A stretch of DNA of 21,804 bases from JBAYJY01 sp041664945 (GCA_041664945.1 JBAYJY010000071.1:1-21804); one strand, 5' to 3'. Shown: positions 1 to 8,355, numbered from the stretch's first letter. Numbers and translations: made by a program. Notes: generated from the letters alone by a model not told the origin.

Positions 1-1
1 A

Positions 2-172
2 ACCGGGACGGAAGCGCCGGAGAACAACGCGCAGCCGGTGTACACATGGAGGCCGGTGACGAACGCCTCCGGCAGGCCGCTCGCATCGGGCGTGTACATG
101 TACTACCTCGACGCGCGCACGCCTTCGGGACACATCGTCACGCAGAAAGGCACGTTCTCGATCGTGAGGTAA
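2..172 (+). CDS. C-terminal fragment of a secreted or cell-surface protein with FlgD/T9SS-like C-terminal domain
   Basis: The frame is open from the left window edge to a TAA at 170-172 and gives 56 residues. The end contains LASGVYMYYLDA followed by GTFSIVR, which resembles the last strands of FlgD-type Ig-like or type IX secretion C-terminal domains (pattern 'L.SGVY.Y.L......G....F.I.R'). Such domains end large secreted or surface proteins, but nothing is left here to show what the rest does. It is followed at 239-264 by an intrinsic terminator, so it is the last gene of its unit and not linked to the hyp genes. The assignment rests only on the terminal motif. Confidence 0.6.
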   Translation, partial: TGTEAPENNAQPVYTWRPVTNASGRPLASGVYMYYLDARTPSGHIVTQKGTFSIVR

Positions 173-238
173 GAGTTGCGAGGGTTTGAGCGCTCCCGCT
201 TTTAGGGAGAGCATAAACTGAATTACAACTAATCAAGA

Positions 239-264
239 GGGGCGCTCGCGGCGCCCCTTTTTTT
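239..264 (+). terminator. Intrinsic terminator after the secreted-protein gene
   Basis: Perfect 7-bp GC stem GGGGCGC (239-245) / GCGCCCC (251-257), 5-nt loop TCGCG, then seven T (258-264). It separates the left-edge gene from the hyp operon. Confidence 0.9.
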
Positions 265-329
265 ACGGGTTCTTTTTGCGATTATCGCCTGCGTTTTTTC
301 TTCGTTTTTGGCGAACGCGGAGCTGTGGG

Positions 330-358
330 TTGAAAAAAAAGTTAAAAACAATGAGAAT
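330..358 (+). promoter_or_regulatory. Putative sigma70-type promoter of the hyp operon
   Basis: TTGAAA (330-335), a 17-bp A-rich spacer and GAGAAT (353-358, 4/6 match to TATAAT). It lies after the terminator and about 70 bp before the hypF start. No other good candidate is visible in the gap. Confidence 0.4.
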
Positions 359-361
359 GAA

Positions 362-380
362 TCTAATCTATAGGATTAGA
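362..380. promoter_or_regulatory. Perfect inverted repeat, candidate operator at the hyp transcription start
   Basis: TCTAATC (362-368), 5-nt spacer TATAG, GATTAGA (374-380): perfect 7-bp arms. It sits immediately downstream of the candidate -10 box, about where transcription would start, which would suit a repressor. Similar half-sites (GAATTAG, GGATTAG) recur as direct repeats upstream of hydB. Confidence 0.45.
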
Positions 381-427
381 AATACACGCGAGACAAGCCA
401 GAATCCCGGCTGAGACGGACATTAGGA

Positions 428-2761
428 ATGCGTCGGAAGCTTTTTATTAACGGAATTGTGCAAGGAGTCGGTTTCAGACCGTTCGTGCATTTTCTTGCGA
501 CACGGCACGGGTTGACCGGATATGTTTTGAACAACGGGCTTGGAGTTGAGGCGGAGGTTCAGGGCGCTCCGGAAGAAGTCGGCGCGTTTCTCGCGGAACT
601 GCCGCTTAAGGCGCCGCCGGTGTCGCAGATCGAGTCGATCTCCGTCAAAGAGATGGCGGAGGCTGAAGGCGACACGTTCGATATCCGGAAGAGCAGGGGA
701 AGCGGCGAGAAGTTTTCGCTCGTCTCGCCTGATATCGCGACCTGCGACGATTGTCTTGATGAAATGAATGACCCATCGGACCGCCGTTATGAATATCCAT
801 TTATTAACTGCACCAATTGCGGACCCCGTTTCACTATAATCCGCGACGTTCCGTATGATCGCCCGATGACTACCATGGATGTCTTTCCGATGTGTCCGGA
901 TTGCGAACGCGAGTATGGCGATCCATCGAACCGAAGATTTCACGCGCAACCGAATGCCTGTCCGGCATGCGGGCCGTCGCTCGCGCTTAAGGATTCCACG
1001 GGCGGAATAATCGCTGTGAAGCGCGAAGCGCTCGCCGAGGCGGTCCGGATGTTGACGCAAGGAAAGATTCTCGCTGTGAAGGGCATCGGCGGCTATCATC
1101 TCGCGTGCGACGCGTCGGACGAAACGGCGGTCGCCGCGCTCCGTTCCCGCAAATATCGCGAAGACAAACCGTTCGCGGTGATGGTTCCCGACCTGGCGGC
1201 GGCGCGCGTTTTGTGTTACGTGACCGGCAACGAGGCTCGGGCGCTTCTGAGTTCCCGGCGGCCGATAGTTCTTTGCAGCCGCAAGCCTTGTCCGAATGTC
1301 GCTTTTTCGGTGGCGCCGCTGCACAAATATCTCGGCCTTATGATGCCTTACGCGCCGCTGCACCATCTACTTCTGTCCGGCGCGGGCCGGCCGCTCGTTA
1401 TGACAAGCGGCAACCGAAGCGATGAGCCGATAGCGTATGACGACTTGGATGTCGGCAGCCGGATAGGCGGGATCGCGGACGCTTATCTCACGCACGACAG
1501 GAAGATACACATGCGGAGCGATGACTCGGTCGCGCGAGTTTGGCGCGGAGCCGAGCGGCTTGTGCGAAGGGCGCGCGGTTATGCGCCGGCGCCTGTCAAA
1601 TTGGGAGAAAAGGCGGCGCGGCCGATTCTCGCGTGCGGGGCGGAATTAAAGAACACTTTCTGCGTTGTCAGGGGCGATTACGCATTCGTGAGCCAGCACA
1701 TAGGCGATCTCGACAATCTCGAAACGCTGACTTCTTACGAGGAGGGTATCGCGCATTACGAGCGTTTGTTCCATGTCTCGCCGGAAGTCATCGCCTACGA
1801 CATGCACCCGGAATATCTGTCTACGAAATATGCGCTCGCGCGGGATGGCATGAGCGAAAAGATAGGAGTGCAGCACCATCATGCGCACATTGTGTCATGC
1901 CTCGCGGACAACATGGAGCGCGGCCCGGCGATCGGCGTGGCGATGGACGGGCTCGGATACGGGCCGGACGGCATGTTGTGGGGCGGCGAATGGCTTGTTG
2001 GAGACGCCGGCGGATTTGTCCGTGCGGCGCATCTGAAGCCGTTTCCTATGCCCGGCGGCGCGCTCGCTATAAAGCAACCGTGGCGGATGGCAGCGGCTCT
2101 GCTGTCCGGCGAAAAAGGGGCTGATGTCCGGAAGTTTTCCGATTTTGCCGCGCCTCTCGCTAAAAAGGAAGAAATCGAAATTGTTCTGGCCGCGATCGAG
2201 CGGCGGATAAACTGTCCGATGACGACGAGCATGGGCCGCGTTTTCGACGCTGTTTCAGCGCTTGTCACCGGCCGGCGGGAAATAAATTACGAAGGTCAGG
2301 CGGCGATAGAACTTGAAATGCTCGCGTCTGAGGAAAACGCGGAACCATATTCTTATACTATCGAGAAGGCGGAGGGAGAAGGGTATTCATGGGGCGAAAT
2401 CGCCAGGGAAGCGGAAGGCTGCCTGCAAGGGTTGGTAGTTGGCATGTCTTCAATTATAATGAATGTGGCTGAGGATTTAAGAAACGGCGAGAACAGGGCT
2501 GCAATCGCGGCGAGATTCCATTCGACGGTAGCTGCGGCGATCGCCGAAGTCACTGCCGGGATAAGAAGCGCTTGTGGATATGATACAGTGGCGCTAAGCG
2601 GCGGAGTGTTTCAGAATATGAGGCTGTTGGAGGAAACTGCGGCAAGGCTTGAGCAGATGGGATTTCGGGTTCTTGCGCACAGGCGGGTTCCGACGAATGA
2701 CGGCGGTCTCTCGCTCGGGCAGGCGGCAGTGGCCGCGGAAGTTTTAAGAAGAAGTATATAA
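428..2761 (+). CDS. hypF: Carbamoyltransferase HypF, [NiFe]-hydrogenase maturation
   Basis: HypF uses carbamoyl phosphate and ATP to carbamoylate the C-terminal cysteine of HypE, the first step in making the CN ligands of the [NiFe] site. All family parts are present in order: an acylphosphatase domain (GIVQGVGFRPFV, residues 9-20); two zinc-finger-like units (C106/C109/C128/C131 and C156/C159/C178/C181); a YrdC-like domain (about 195-385); and a Kae1/TobZ-like C-terminal domain with HHHAHI near residue 482, MDGLGYGPDG and ALSGGVFQN. At 777 residues it is full length. ATG at 428 follows a weak, very close ribosome site (TTAGGA). It heads the hyp operon; hypC begins 77 nt downstream. An antisense 314-codon open frame at 422-1366 is a compositional shadow. 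Confidence 0.97.
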   Translation: MRRKLFINGIVQGVGFRPFVHFLATRHGLTGYVLNNGLGVEAEVQGAPEEVGAFLAELPLKAPPVSQIESISVKEMAEAEGDTFDIRKSRGSGEKFSLVSPDIATCDDCLDEMNDPSDRRYEYPFINCTNCGPRFTIIRDVPYDRPMTTMDVFPMCPDCEREYGDPSNRRFHAQPNACPACGPSLALKDSTGGIIAVKREALAEAVRMLTQGKILAVKGIGGYHLACDASDETAVAALRSRKYREDKPFAVMVPDLAAARVLCYVTGNEARALLSSRRPIVLCSRKPCPNVAFSVAPLHKYLGLMMPYAPLHHLLLSGAGRPLVMTSGNRSDEPIAYDDLDVGSRIGGIADAYLTHDRKIHMRSDDSVARVWRGAERLVRRARGYAPAPVKLGEKAARPILACGAELKNTFCVVRGDYAFVSQHIGDLDNLETLTSYEEGIAHYERLFHVSPEVIAYDMHPEYLSTKYALARDGMSEKIGVQHHHAHIVSCLADNMERGPAIGVAMDGLGYGPDGMLWGGEWLVGDAGGFVRAAHLKPFPMPGGALAIKQPWRMAAALLSGEKGADVRKFSDFAAPLAKKEEIEIVLAAIERRINCPMTTSMGRVFDAVSALVTGRREINYEGQAAIELEMLASEENAEPYSYTIEKAEGEGYSWGEIAREAEGCLQGLVVGMSSIIMNVAEDLRNGENRAAIAARFHSTVAAAIAEVTAGIRSACGYDTVALSGGVFQNMRLLEETAARLEQMGFRVLAHRRVPTNDGGLSLGQAAVAAEVLRRSI

Positions 2762-2776
2762 CCACGAAGCGCGCGC

Positions 2777-2796
2777 GGGCACGGCATGCCGCGCCC
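2777..2796. repeat. REP-like palindrome between hypF and hypC
   Basis: GGGC-A-CGGCATGCCG-C-GCCC, a 20-bp near-perfect palindrome with one mismatched pair. The same core (GGCACGGCAT) is in the hairpin at 17792-17814. It may be a dispersed intergenic palindrome or a processing/stability hairpin inside the hyp mRNA. There is no T-run after it, so it is not an intrinsic terminator. Confidence 0.4.
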
Positions 2797-2838
2797 ATAA
2801 ATAATGACAACGTGGAAATATATTAAAGGAATATATTT

Positions 2839-3093
2839 ATGTGTCTCGCTGTTCCGGTTAGGTTGAAGGAAAAGAAGTCCGACGCGCTCGGCACGTTCGA
2901 GTACGGCGGAGTGCTGAAGGACGTGAGCCTTCAGTTGCTGAGCGAAGTCAATGAAGGCGATTATATACTCGTGCATGCGGGGTTTGCCATCGAGAAGCTG
3001 GACGAGGCGGAGGCCGAGGAAACGCTTGTGTTGATGAGGGAGATGGCGTTTTTGAAGGCTGCGGACGAGCAGGCAGCGGAAGAACACAATTAA
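2839..3093 (+). CDS. hypC: Hydrogenase assembly chaperone HypC
   Basis: Small chaperone that forms a complex with HypD, carries the Fe(CN)2CO unit and delivers it to the hydrogenase large-subunit precursor. The 84-residue product begins MCLAVP, the HypC/HupF/HybG signature. Cys2 is the essential residue after methionine removal. The beta-barrel pattern with YILVHAGFAIEKLDE follows, and the acidic helical tail is usual for the family. AAAGGA (2825-2830) lies 8 nt before the ATG. It is the second gene of the hyp operon, with hypD 51 nt downstream. Confidence 0.96.
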   Translation: MCLAVPVRLKEKKSDALGTFEYGGVLKDVSLQLLSEVNEGDYILVHAGFAIEKLDEAEAEETLVLMREMAFLKAADEQAAEEHN

Positions 3094-3144
3094 CGACTAT
3101 CAACGGGCTTAGGCCGGTTGCGCGGTTTTAAGGATAAATCATCT

Positions 3145-4272
3145 ATGGCGGCAGACAGTTCCGGGATGCGATATACAAAATGGTTTCGCGACGGCGATAT
3201 AGCGCGCGGGCTTTTCGCGAGGCTCGAAGAGATGTTGAGCGGAGTTCCCGCCGCAGCAATTCCGCTTATGGAAGTGTGCGGCACGCATACTGTAGCGCTG
3301 TTCCGAAGCGGCATCCGGCGCGCGCTGCCCAAGGCGGCGCGCCTGATCTCAGGACCCGGCTGTCCGGTCTGCGTCACGCCGAATGTTCTGATCGACAAGG
3401 CGATAGCTTATGCGAATGAACCTGAATTTATAGTGACAACTTTCGGCGACATGATGCGCGTGCCCGGCTCGGAAACGAGTCTCGAAAAAGCGCGCGGAGT
3501 CGGCGCCGACGTTCGTATCGTCTATTCTACGATGGACGCGCTTGAAACCGCGCGGGAGAACCCTGATAAAAAAGTGGTATTTTTCGGGATCGGTTTCGAA
3601 ACGACGGCGCCGACTGTAGCCGCGGCGATCATTCAGGCGCGCGCGGAAAAGTTGAATAATTTCGCCGTCGTTTCCGCGCACAAAACGGTTCCGGCCGCTC
3701 TCGAAGCGCTCGCAGGCAATCCGGAACTCAAGCTAAAGGGCTTCATATGTCCCGGCCACGTCAGCGTAATTATCGGCAGCCGGGCTTATTTGCCGATTGT
3801 TGAAACATATAATATGCCGTGCGTCATCACGGGATTCGAACCGCTCGATCTTCTTCAGGGCATAATGATGCTTGTCGAGCAGGCGCTCGCGGGCCGCGCG
3901 GAGGTTCGCTCGCAGTATTCCCGCGCGGTTTCGGAAGAAGGCAACAGGAAAGCGCTCGATCTGATGAACAAAGTTTTCGAGCCGTCGGATTCGATCTGGC
4001 GAGGGATCGGGCCGATTCCCGGCAGCGGTCTCGCTATCCGCGAAGAGTACGCGGATCTCGATGCCGAGGCGCGATGGCCGGTCGCGCCGTGCGCGACGCG
4101 CGAGAACCCCGGCTGCCGCTGCGCCGAAGTGCTGATGGGGCTGATCGAACCGCCGCAGTGCGCGCTGTTCAAAAAGGTTTGCACGCCGGAGGCCCCGGTC
4201 GGCGCCTGCATGGTTTCCTCCGAGGGAACCTGCGCCGCCTATTTCAAATACGGAGACGAATTAATTGACTGA
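3145..4272 (+). CDS. hypD: HypD, Fe-S scaffold protein for Fe(CN)2CO assembly
   Basis: HypD carries a [4Fe-4S] cluster and redox-active thiols and, with HypC, is the scaffold on which CN and CO are attached to iron. From ATG 3145 the product is 375 residues, as usual for the family. Visible signatures are CGTHT with Cys45, GPGCPVCVTP with Cys73 and Cys76, an FGIGFETTAPT block, and a cysteine-rich C-terminus (GCRCAEVLMG, CALF, VC, CMV, CAAYF) that supplies the cluster ligands. I chose ATG 3145 because AAGGA (3130-3134) lies 10 nt before it. The frame also stays open to a TTG at 3118, which has no ribosome site. The stop overlaps the hypE start by 8 nt, indicating translational coupling. Confidence 0.96.
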   Translation: MAADSSGMRYTKWFRDGDIARGLFARLEEMLSGVPAAAIPLMEVCGTHTVALFRSGIRRALPKAARLISGPGCPVCVTPNVLIDKAIAYANEPEFIVTTFGDMMRVPGSETSLEKARGVGADVRIVYSTMDALETARENPDKKVVFFGIGFETTAPTVAAAIIQARAEKLNNFAVVSAHKTVPAALEALAGNPELKLKGFICPGHVSVIIGSRAYLPIVETYNMPCVITGFEPLDLLQGIMMLVEQALAGRAEVRSQYSRAVSEEGNRKALDLMNKVFEPSDSIWRGIGPIPGSGLAIREEYADLDAEARWPVAPCATRENPGCRCAEVLMGLIEPPQCALFKKVCTPEAPVGACMVSSEGTCAAYFKYGDELID

Positions 4273-5287
4273 TAGAATACTGCTCGCCCACGGAAGCGGC
4301 GGAAGGCAATCGCACGATCTGATTTCCGGCATGTTCATGGAAGCATTCGGCAATGCTCTGCTCGATGAGTTGGACGACGCCGCGCTGTTGTTCGCCGAGA
4401 CCGGCGGCCCGCGCTCGACGATCGCGTTCACAACCGACGGTTATGTCGTCAAGCCGCGCTTTTTTCCCGGCGGGGATATCGGAAAGCTCGCTGTCTGCGG
4501 AACGGTAAACGACCTCGCTGTCATGGGAGCGGAACCAAAATATCTCTCCTGCGGTTTTATTATTGAGGAAGGTTTTCCGGTCGAGGAGCTGAAACGCATA
4601 CTCGCGTCGATGAAGGCTGTTCTGCAGGCGACAGGAGTGCGGATCGTAACGGGCGACACGAAGGTGGTCGAGAAGGGCGCGGTCGACGGAATTTTCATAA
4701 CAACGTCCGGAATCGGAACGATGCGAATGGAGCCGGCGCCGGGGATGGCGCGAATAAAGGCCGGAGACGCGCTGATTGTGAACGGAACGCTCGGCGACCA
4801 CGGGGTGGCGGTGATGGCGTCCCGAGAGGGGTTGCGGTTCAGCGTTCCCGTGGCGTCGGATTGCGCGCCGCTCACGGATTTGATCCGCGGCGCGTCGGAA
4901 GCCGCCGGGGACGGCGTGCATTTCATGCGCGACGCGACGCGAGGCGGGTTAGCGACTGTGCTGAATGAGATCGCCGACTCGGCGCGGCTCGGAGTGGAGA
5001 TCGAGGAGGAAAGCGTGCCTGTTTCGGAAGGCGTGGAGGGTTTGTGCGAGTTGCTGGGACTTGACCCGCTTTATGTCGCGAACGAAGGAAAAGTTGTGTT
5101 CGTAGTCGCTGAGGAAGAAGCCGAGGCGGTTTTGTCGTCGCTGAGGAAAAGCCCGCTCGGCGAGCGGGCCGCCCGGATCGGAACTGTCACTGAAAAGCAC
5201 CCTGGAAAGGTCGCTTTGAAAACGGCGATCGGCGGATCGCGGATCGTGGATATGCTGGTCGGCGAACAGTTGCCGAGGATATGTTGA
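4265..5287 (+). CDS. hypE: HypE, carbamoyl-dehydratase forming the cyanide ligand
   Basis: HypE receives a carbamoyl group from HypF on its C-terminal cysteine and dehydrates it with ATP to a thiocyanate, the source of the CN ligands. The 340-residue product has the PurM-like ATP-binding fold (HGSGGRQSHDLI near the start, FFPGGDIGKLAVCGTVNDLAVMG, RDATRGGLATVLNE) and ends in PRIC, so the catalytic C-terminal cysteine (Cys340) is intact. Translation starts at a TTG (4265) inside the end of hypD, with GGAGA 8 nt upstream. The gap to hypB is 94 nt. Confidence 0.96.
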   Translation: MTDRILLAHGSGGRQSHDLISGMFMEAFGNALLDELDDAALLFAETGGPRSTIAFTTDGYVVKPRFFPGGDIGKLAVCGTVNDLAVMGAEPKYLSCGFIIEEGFPVEELKRILASMKAVLQATGVRIVTGDTKVVEKGAVDGIFITTSGIGTMRMEPAPGMARIKAGDALIVNGTLGDHGVAVMASREGLRFSVPVASDCAPLTDLIRGASEAAGDGVHFMRDATRGGLATVLNEIADSARLGVEIEEESVPVSEGVEGLCELLGLDPLYVANEGKVVFVVAEEEAEAVLSSLRKSPLGERAARIGTVTEKHPGKVALKTAIGGSRIVDMLVGEQLPRIC

Positions 5288-5381
5288 GCGCGCGGACCGG
5301 AAAAAGCTGTTGATAAAAACAGCGCGAACCATACAATTGAAAAGAAGCAAAAAATAAATTTCTTTATTGAGCCGGAGGAAT

Positions 5382-6050
5382 ATGGAAATCAAGGTACTGC
5401 AAAAGGTGTTGGCGGCAAACGACCGGGTGGCGGATGAAAACCGGGGTATGTTCGATGCGAACAAAATCACGGTGATCAATCTGATGAGTTCGCCGGGCTC
5501 GGGAAAAACGACGCTGCTCGACAAGACAATCGAGGCGCTGAAAGGCGAACTCAAGATCGCAGTGATCGAGGGCGACATTCAAACGACGATGGACGCGGAG
5601 AGGTTGTCGCGGCACGACGTGCCGATCGTGCAGATCAACACGGCTGCGATAGGCGGCGATTGCCATCTGGATGCGGCGATGATCAGTTCAGCGCTTCACG
5701 ATCTGAAGATCGAGGGACTCGACCTGATTTTCGTCGAGAACGTAGGCAATCTCGTGTGCCCGGCCGAGTTCGAGATCGGCGAACATTTCAAAGCGGTTGT
5801 CATCAGCGTGACCGAAGGCGAGGACAAGCCTCTGAAATACCCGCTTATGTTTCAGGTGTGCAAGTGGGCGGTCATCAGCAAAACGGATCTGCTGTCTGTT
5901 CTCGATTTCGACATTGAAAAGCTGCGCGTGTACATGAAGCAGGTGAACCCGAAGCTGGAAGTGTTCGAGTTGTCGGCGCGGAGCGGCGCGGGTTTCGACG
6001 CGTGGCTCGACCATATCAGAGAAGCGGTTCGCGCGAAAAAACAGGGCTGA
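5382..6050 (+). CDS. hypB: HypB, GTPase for nickel insertion into [NiFe] hydrogenase
   Basis: HypB is the SIMIBI-class GTPase that works with HypA to load nickel into the large subunit. The product (222 residues from ATG 5382, with GGAGG just upstream) has a Walker A loop SSPGSGKTT (Lys42), the GGDCHLDA metal-site motif (Cys94, His95) and VENVGNLVCP with Cys126, the Zn/Ni ligands in the G domain. It has neither the N-terminal CCGC-type high-affinity nickel site nor a histidine-rich stretch, so it is the minimal type without nickel storage. Its usual partner HypA is not encoded in the window. The sensor kinase gene follows after 35 nt. Confidence 0.96.
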   Translation: MEIKVLQKVLAANDRVADENRGMFDANKITVINLMSSPGSGKTTLLDKTIEALKGELKIAVIEGDIQTTMDAERLSRHDVPIVQINTAAIGGDCHLDAAMISSALHDLKIEGLDLIFVENVGNLVCPAEFEIGEHFKAVVISVTEGEDKPLKYPLMFQVCKWAVISKTDLLSVLDFDIEKLRVYMKQVNPKLEVFELSARSGAGFDAWLDHIREAVRAKKQG

Positions 6051-6085
6051 CGATAACCCCGGTGCAGCGCGACGGAGGCGACAGG

Positions 6086-8110
6086 TTGGAAGAAAATACC
6101 GCGAATCCGCCGATGTACATAGACATGGCCGCCACCGGCGTTGTCAGCACTATTGAGAATAAGTGCAAGCGATGCTATTCGTGCATTCGAAACTGTCCGG
6201 TTAAAGCGATAGGCGTAAAAAAGGGACAGGCGTGGGTGATGAGCGATCGGTGCGTGGCGTGCGGGAACTGCGTGCGGGTTTGCTCACAGGGCGCAAAGAG
6301 GATACAGGACGGAGTCGCCGTCACGCGAGCGCTTCTGGGCTGGCCAGAACCTGTGTGTCTTGTTCTCGCGCCGTCTTTCCCGGCAGCGTTTCCGGACGTC
6401 GATCCCGGCAAGGTTGTAGCCGCGGCGAAGAAAGCCGGTTTCTCGGAAGTTCTGGAAGTTGCGTTCGGCGCCGAACTGGTCAGCCGCGCTTATACGGAAG
6501 CGTTGGAGAATCATCAGGAAGGTCCGCTGATATCAACGCCTTGTCCGAGCCTCGTTAAGTACATCGAAAAATATCATCCTCATTTGATTCCGAGTCTGGC
6601 TCCTGTAGTTTCGCCGATGATCGCTATAGCGCGCGCTATCAAGCAGAAGTATAAACCGGGCGCGCGGGTTGTTTTTGCGGGACCGTGCGTGTCGAAGAAG
6701 CTTGAGCGCGAGGATCCGGGGGTCGTCGGCGATATTGACTCCGTGCTGACGTTTGCGGAACTCGAACAGATATTCAAAGAAGCCGGTGTGGTTCCGGCTG
6801 AACTCGAACCCGCGGAATTCGACGGGCCCGGATCGTATCTGGGCCGTATCTATCCCGTTTCCGGCGGGCTGTTGCGCACTGCCGGGCTTCAATGCGACAT
6901 CATGAATGACGAACTGATTATCGCCGAGGGACGCGACCGGGTTCTCGATGTGCTCGACTCGATTGAAAAAGGAACGACTCACGCGAGATTCTTCGATCTG
7001 CTCTTTTGCGAGGGATGCATAAACGGGCCGATCATGCCGACGAAACTTAATACCATGGAGCGAAAGGAACGAGTTGTGGAATTCGCGCGTAAGAGTGAAG
7101 CGCGCGCGTCGGAGACGGAATTCCAGAAACTGATCGACGATTATTCCCATATCGATCTGTCGCGCAAGTTCACTGATGAGCATGTTGACATGAAGATGCC
7201 GACGGAGGATGAGATTCGGGAAATCCTTCACGAGATCAAAAAGGAAAAGCCGGAAGACGAACTGGACTGCGGCGCCTGCGGCTACCGGTCCTGCCGGGAT
7301 AAAGCGATCGCGGTTTATCAGGGGATCGCGGAAAATGAGATGTGCCTGCCGTTCATCATCGACCGGCTGATCGAATACAACGAGAAGTTCAAAGAAGCGC
7401 AACAGAAGATGTTCAGGGTAGAGAAACTGGCGTCGGTGGGGCGTCTCGCGGCGGGCATCGCGCACGAGATCAACAATCCGCTCAGCGGCATTCTTCTGTT
7501 CGCAAACATACTCGACCGCAATCTAAAAAATGAGGACCAGAAGGCCAAGCTTAAGTCGATAATAGACGAAACAATCCGTTGCCGCGAGATAGTGAAGGGC
7601 GTGTTGGATTTTTCGAGGCAGACCAATCCGAAGTTCGAGCCTGTGGATATTGTCGCGCTGCTGGACCGCGTTTTCGATCTCGTCGAAAAACAGGATCTCT
7701 TTCAAAGCATCGATATTCAAAAACTGTATAAAAGCAGGAAAACGCCGCCCATACAGGGCGACAGAAATCAGCTTCAACAGGTGATGCTGAATGTCATCAT
7801 CAACGCCGTGCAGGCTATTTCCGGCCCCGGAGCTATTACGGTTGACATAGCAGAGAGCGGCGGGTTTATTGATATCAGCGTGAAGGATACAGGCTGCGGA
7901 ATTTCCGAGGAGGATCTCAACAGAATATTTGATCCGTTTTTTACCACAAAAGAGCAGCGAAAAGGGACGGGCCTTGGATTGTCGCTCTCGCACGGCATTA
8001 TCGAAAAACATCACGGAGCAATTCACGTCACAAGCAAAGTTGACGAGGGCAGCACATTCATTGTTCACTTGCCGGCTATCAAGGATGAACCCGCGCCGGT
8101 CGCCTATTGA
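6086..8110 (+). CDS. [FeFe]-hydrogenase-like (H-cluster domain) sensor histidine kinase
   Basis: Predicted cytoplasmic sensor kinase of 674 residues with no membrane segment. Domains in order: two [4Fe-4S] motifs (C27/C30/C33/C37 and C56/C59/C62/C66); an [FeFe]-hydrogenase large-subunit domain (about 85-320) with STPCPS (C153), PCVSKKLE (C201, K204, E207) and CEGCINGP (C308, C311); a further Fe-S motif C395-x2-C398-x4-C403-x16-C420 as in PF04060; then HisKA with AHEINNPLSG (His460) and an HATPase with NVIINAVQA, DTGCGIS and GTGLGLS. Resemblance to sensory group C (HydS-type) proteins is family knowledge; H2 or redox sensing is inference. I chose TTG 6086 because GGAGG (6074-6078) lies 7 nt upstream; a GTG at 6002 would overlap hypB by 49 nt with no ribosome site. 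It probably shares the hyp transcript. Confidence 0.9.
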   Translation: MEENTANPPMYIDMAATGVVSTIENKCKRCYSCIRNCPVKAIGVKKGQAWVMSDRCVACGNCVRVCSQGAKRIQDGVAVTRALLGWPEPVCLVLAPSFPAAFPDVDPGKVVAAAKKAGFSEVLEVAFGAELVSRAYTEALENHQEGPLISTPCPSLVKYIEKYHPHLIPSLAPVVSPMIAIARAIKQKYKPGARVVFAGPCVSKKLEREDPGVVGDIDSVLTFAELEQIFKEAGVVPAELEPAEFDGPGSYLGRIYPVSGGLLRTAGLQCDIMNDELIIAEGRDRVLDVLDSIEKGTTHARFFDLLFCEGCINGPIMPTKLNTMERKERVVEFARKSEARASETEFQKLIDDYSHIDLSRKFTDEHVDMKMPTEDEIREILHEIKKEKPEDELDCGACGYRSCRDKAIAVYQGIAENEMCLPFIIDRLIEYNEKFKEAQQKMFRVEKLASVGRLAAGIAHEINNPLSGILLFANILDRNLKNEDQKAKLKSIIDETIRCREIVKGVLDFSRQTNPKFEPVDIVALLDRVFDLVEKQDLFQSIDIQKLYKSRKTPPIQGDRNQLQQVMLNVIINAVQAISGPGAITVDIAESGGFIDISVKDTGCGISEEDLNRIFDPFFTTKEQRKGTGLGLSLSHGIIEKHHGAIHVTSKVDEGSTFIVHLPAIKDEPAPVAY

Positions 8111-8192
8111 TTCATTTTCAGCGGCGCAGCATTTTTATACAAAATATTCATTTAAATTTCATATCAAGAAAACATTTATACGTTGAATATTG

Positions 8193-8223
8193 CGGCGGGA
8201 TGTTCTGCCGATTGTGTTTTTTT
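8193..8223 (+). terminator. Probable weak intrinsic terminator after the sensor kinase
   Basis: CGGCGGG (8193-8199) pairs with TCTGCCG (8204-8210), including two G-T wobbles, around a 4-nt loop. A run of seven T begins 6 nt after the stem (8217-8223). The gap before the T-run makes it weaker than the other terminators here. Confidence 0.4.
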
Positions 8224-8325
8224 GCAGGTATTTATGAGGCGTGAAAGGCTGTTTATCTTCAATTAAATCAATAACAATTAACATAATTCTGGCCGAACAG
8301 TTAATAAGGATTTAATATTGGCGTC

Positions 8326-8355
8326 TTGACAAATAAGTTAATGGAGAGCAATATT
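8326..8355 (+). promoter_or_regulatory. Putative promoter of the signalling operon
   Basis: TTGACA (8326-8331) and AATATT (8350-8355, 4/6) with an 18-bp spacer; a TATTAA (8352-8357) with 20-bp spacing is also possible. The surrounding GCGTCTTGACAAATAAGTTA closely matches the hydB promoter (GCATCTTGACAGATAACTGG). The 5' leader to the ATG would be about 80 nt. Confidence 0.45.

Noticed and set aside
422..1366. 314-codon open frame on the minus strand opposite hypF
   Set aside because: Arginine/histidine-rich product typical of a GC-biased antisense shadow; hypF is complete and certain.
6002..6085. Upstream GTG start for the sensor kinase giving 702 residues
   Set aside because: It would overlap hypB by 49 nt with no ribosome site; TTG 6086 has GGAGG at ideal spacing.
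6533..7465. 310-codon open frame on the minus strand opposite the sensor kinase
   Set aside because: Low-complexity antisense shadow with no ribosome site or recognisable domain; the plus-strand domains are clear.
8211..8310. Possible Rex sites (TAACAATTAAC, AGTTAATAAGG) before the signalling operon
   Set aside because: Only half-site resemblance; the second arm of the Rex consensus is missing.
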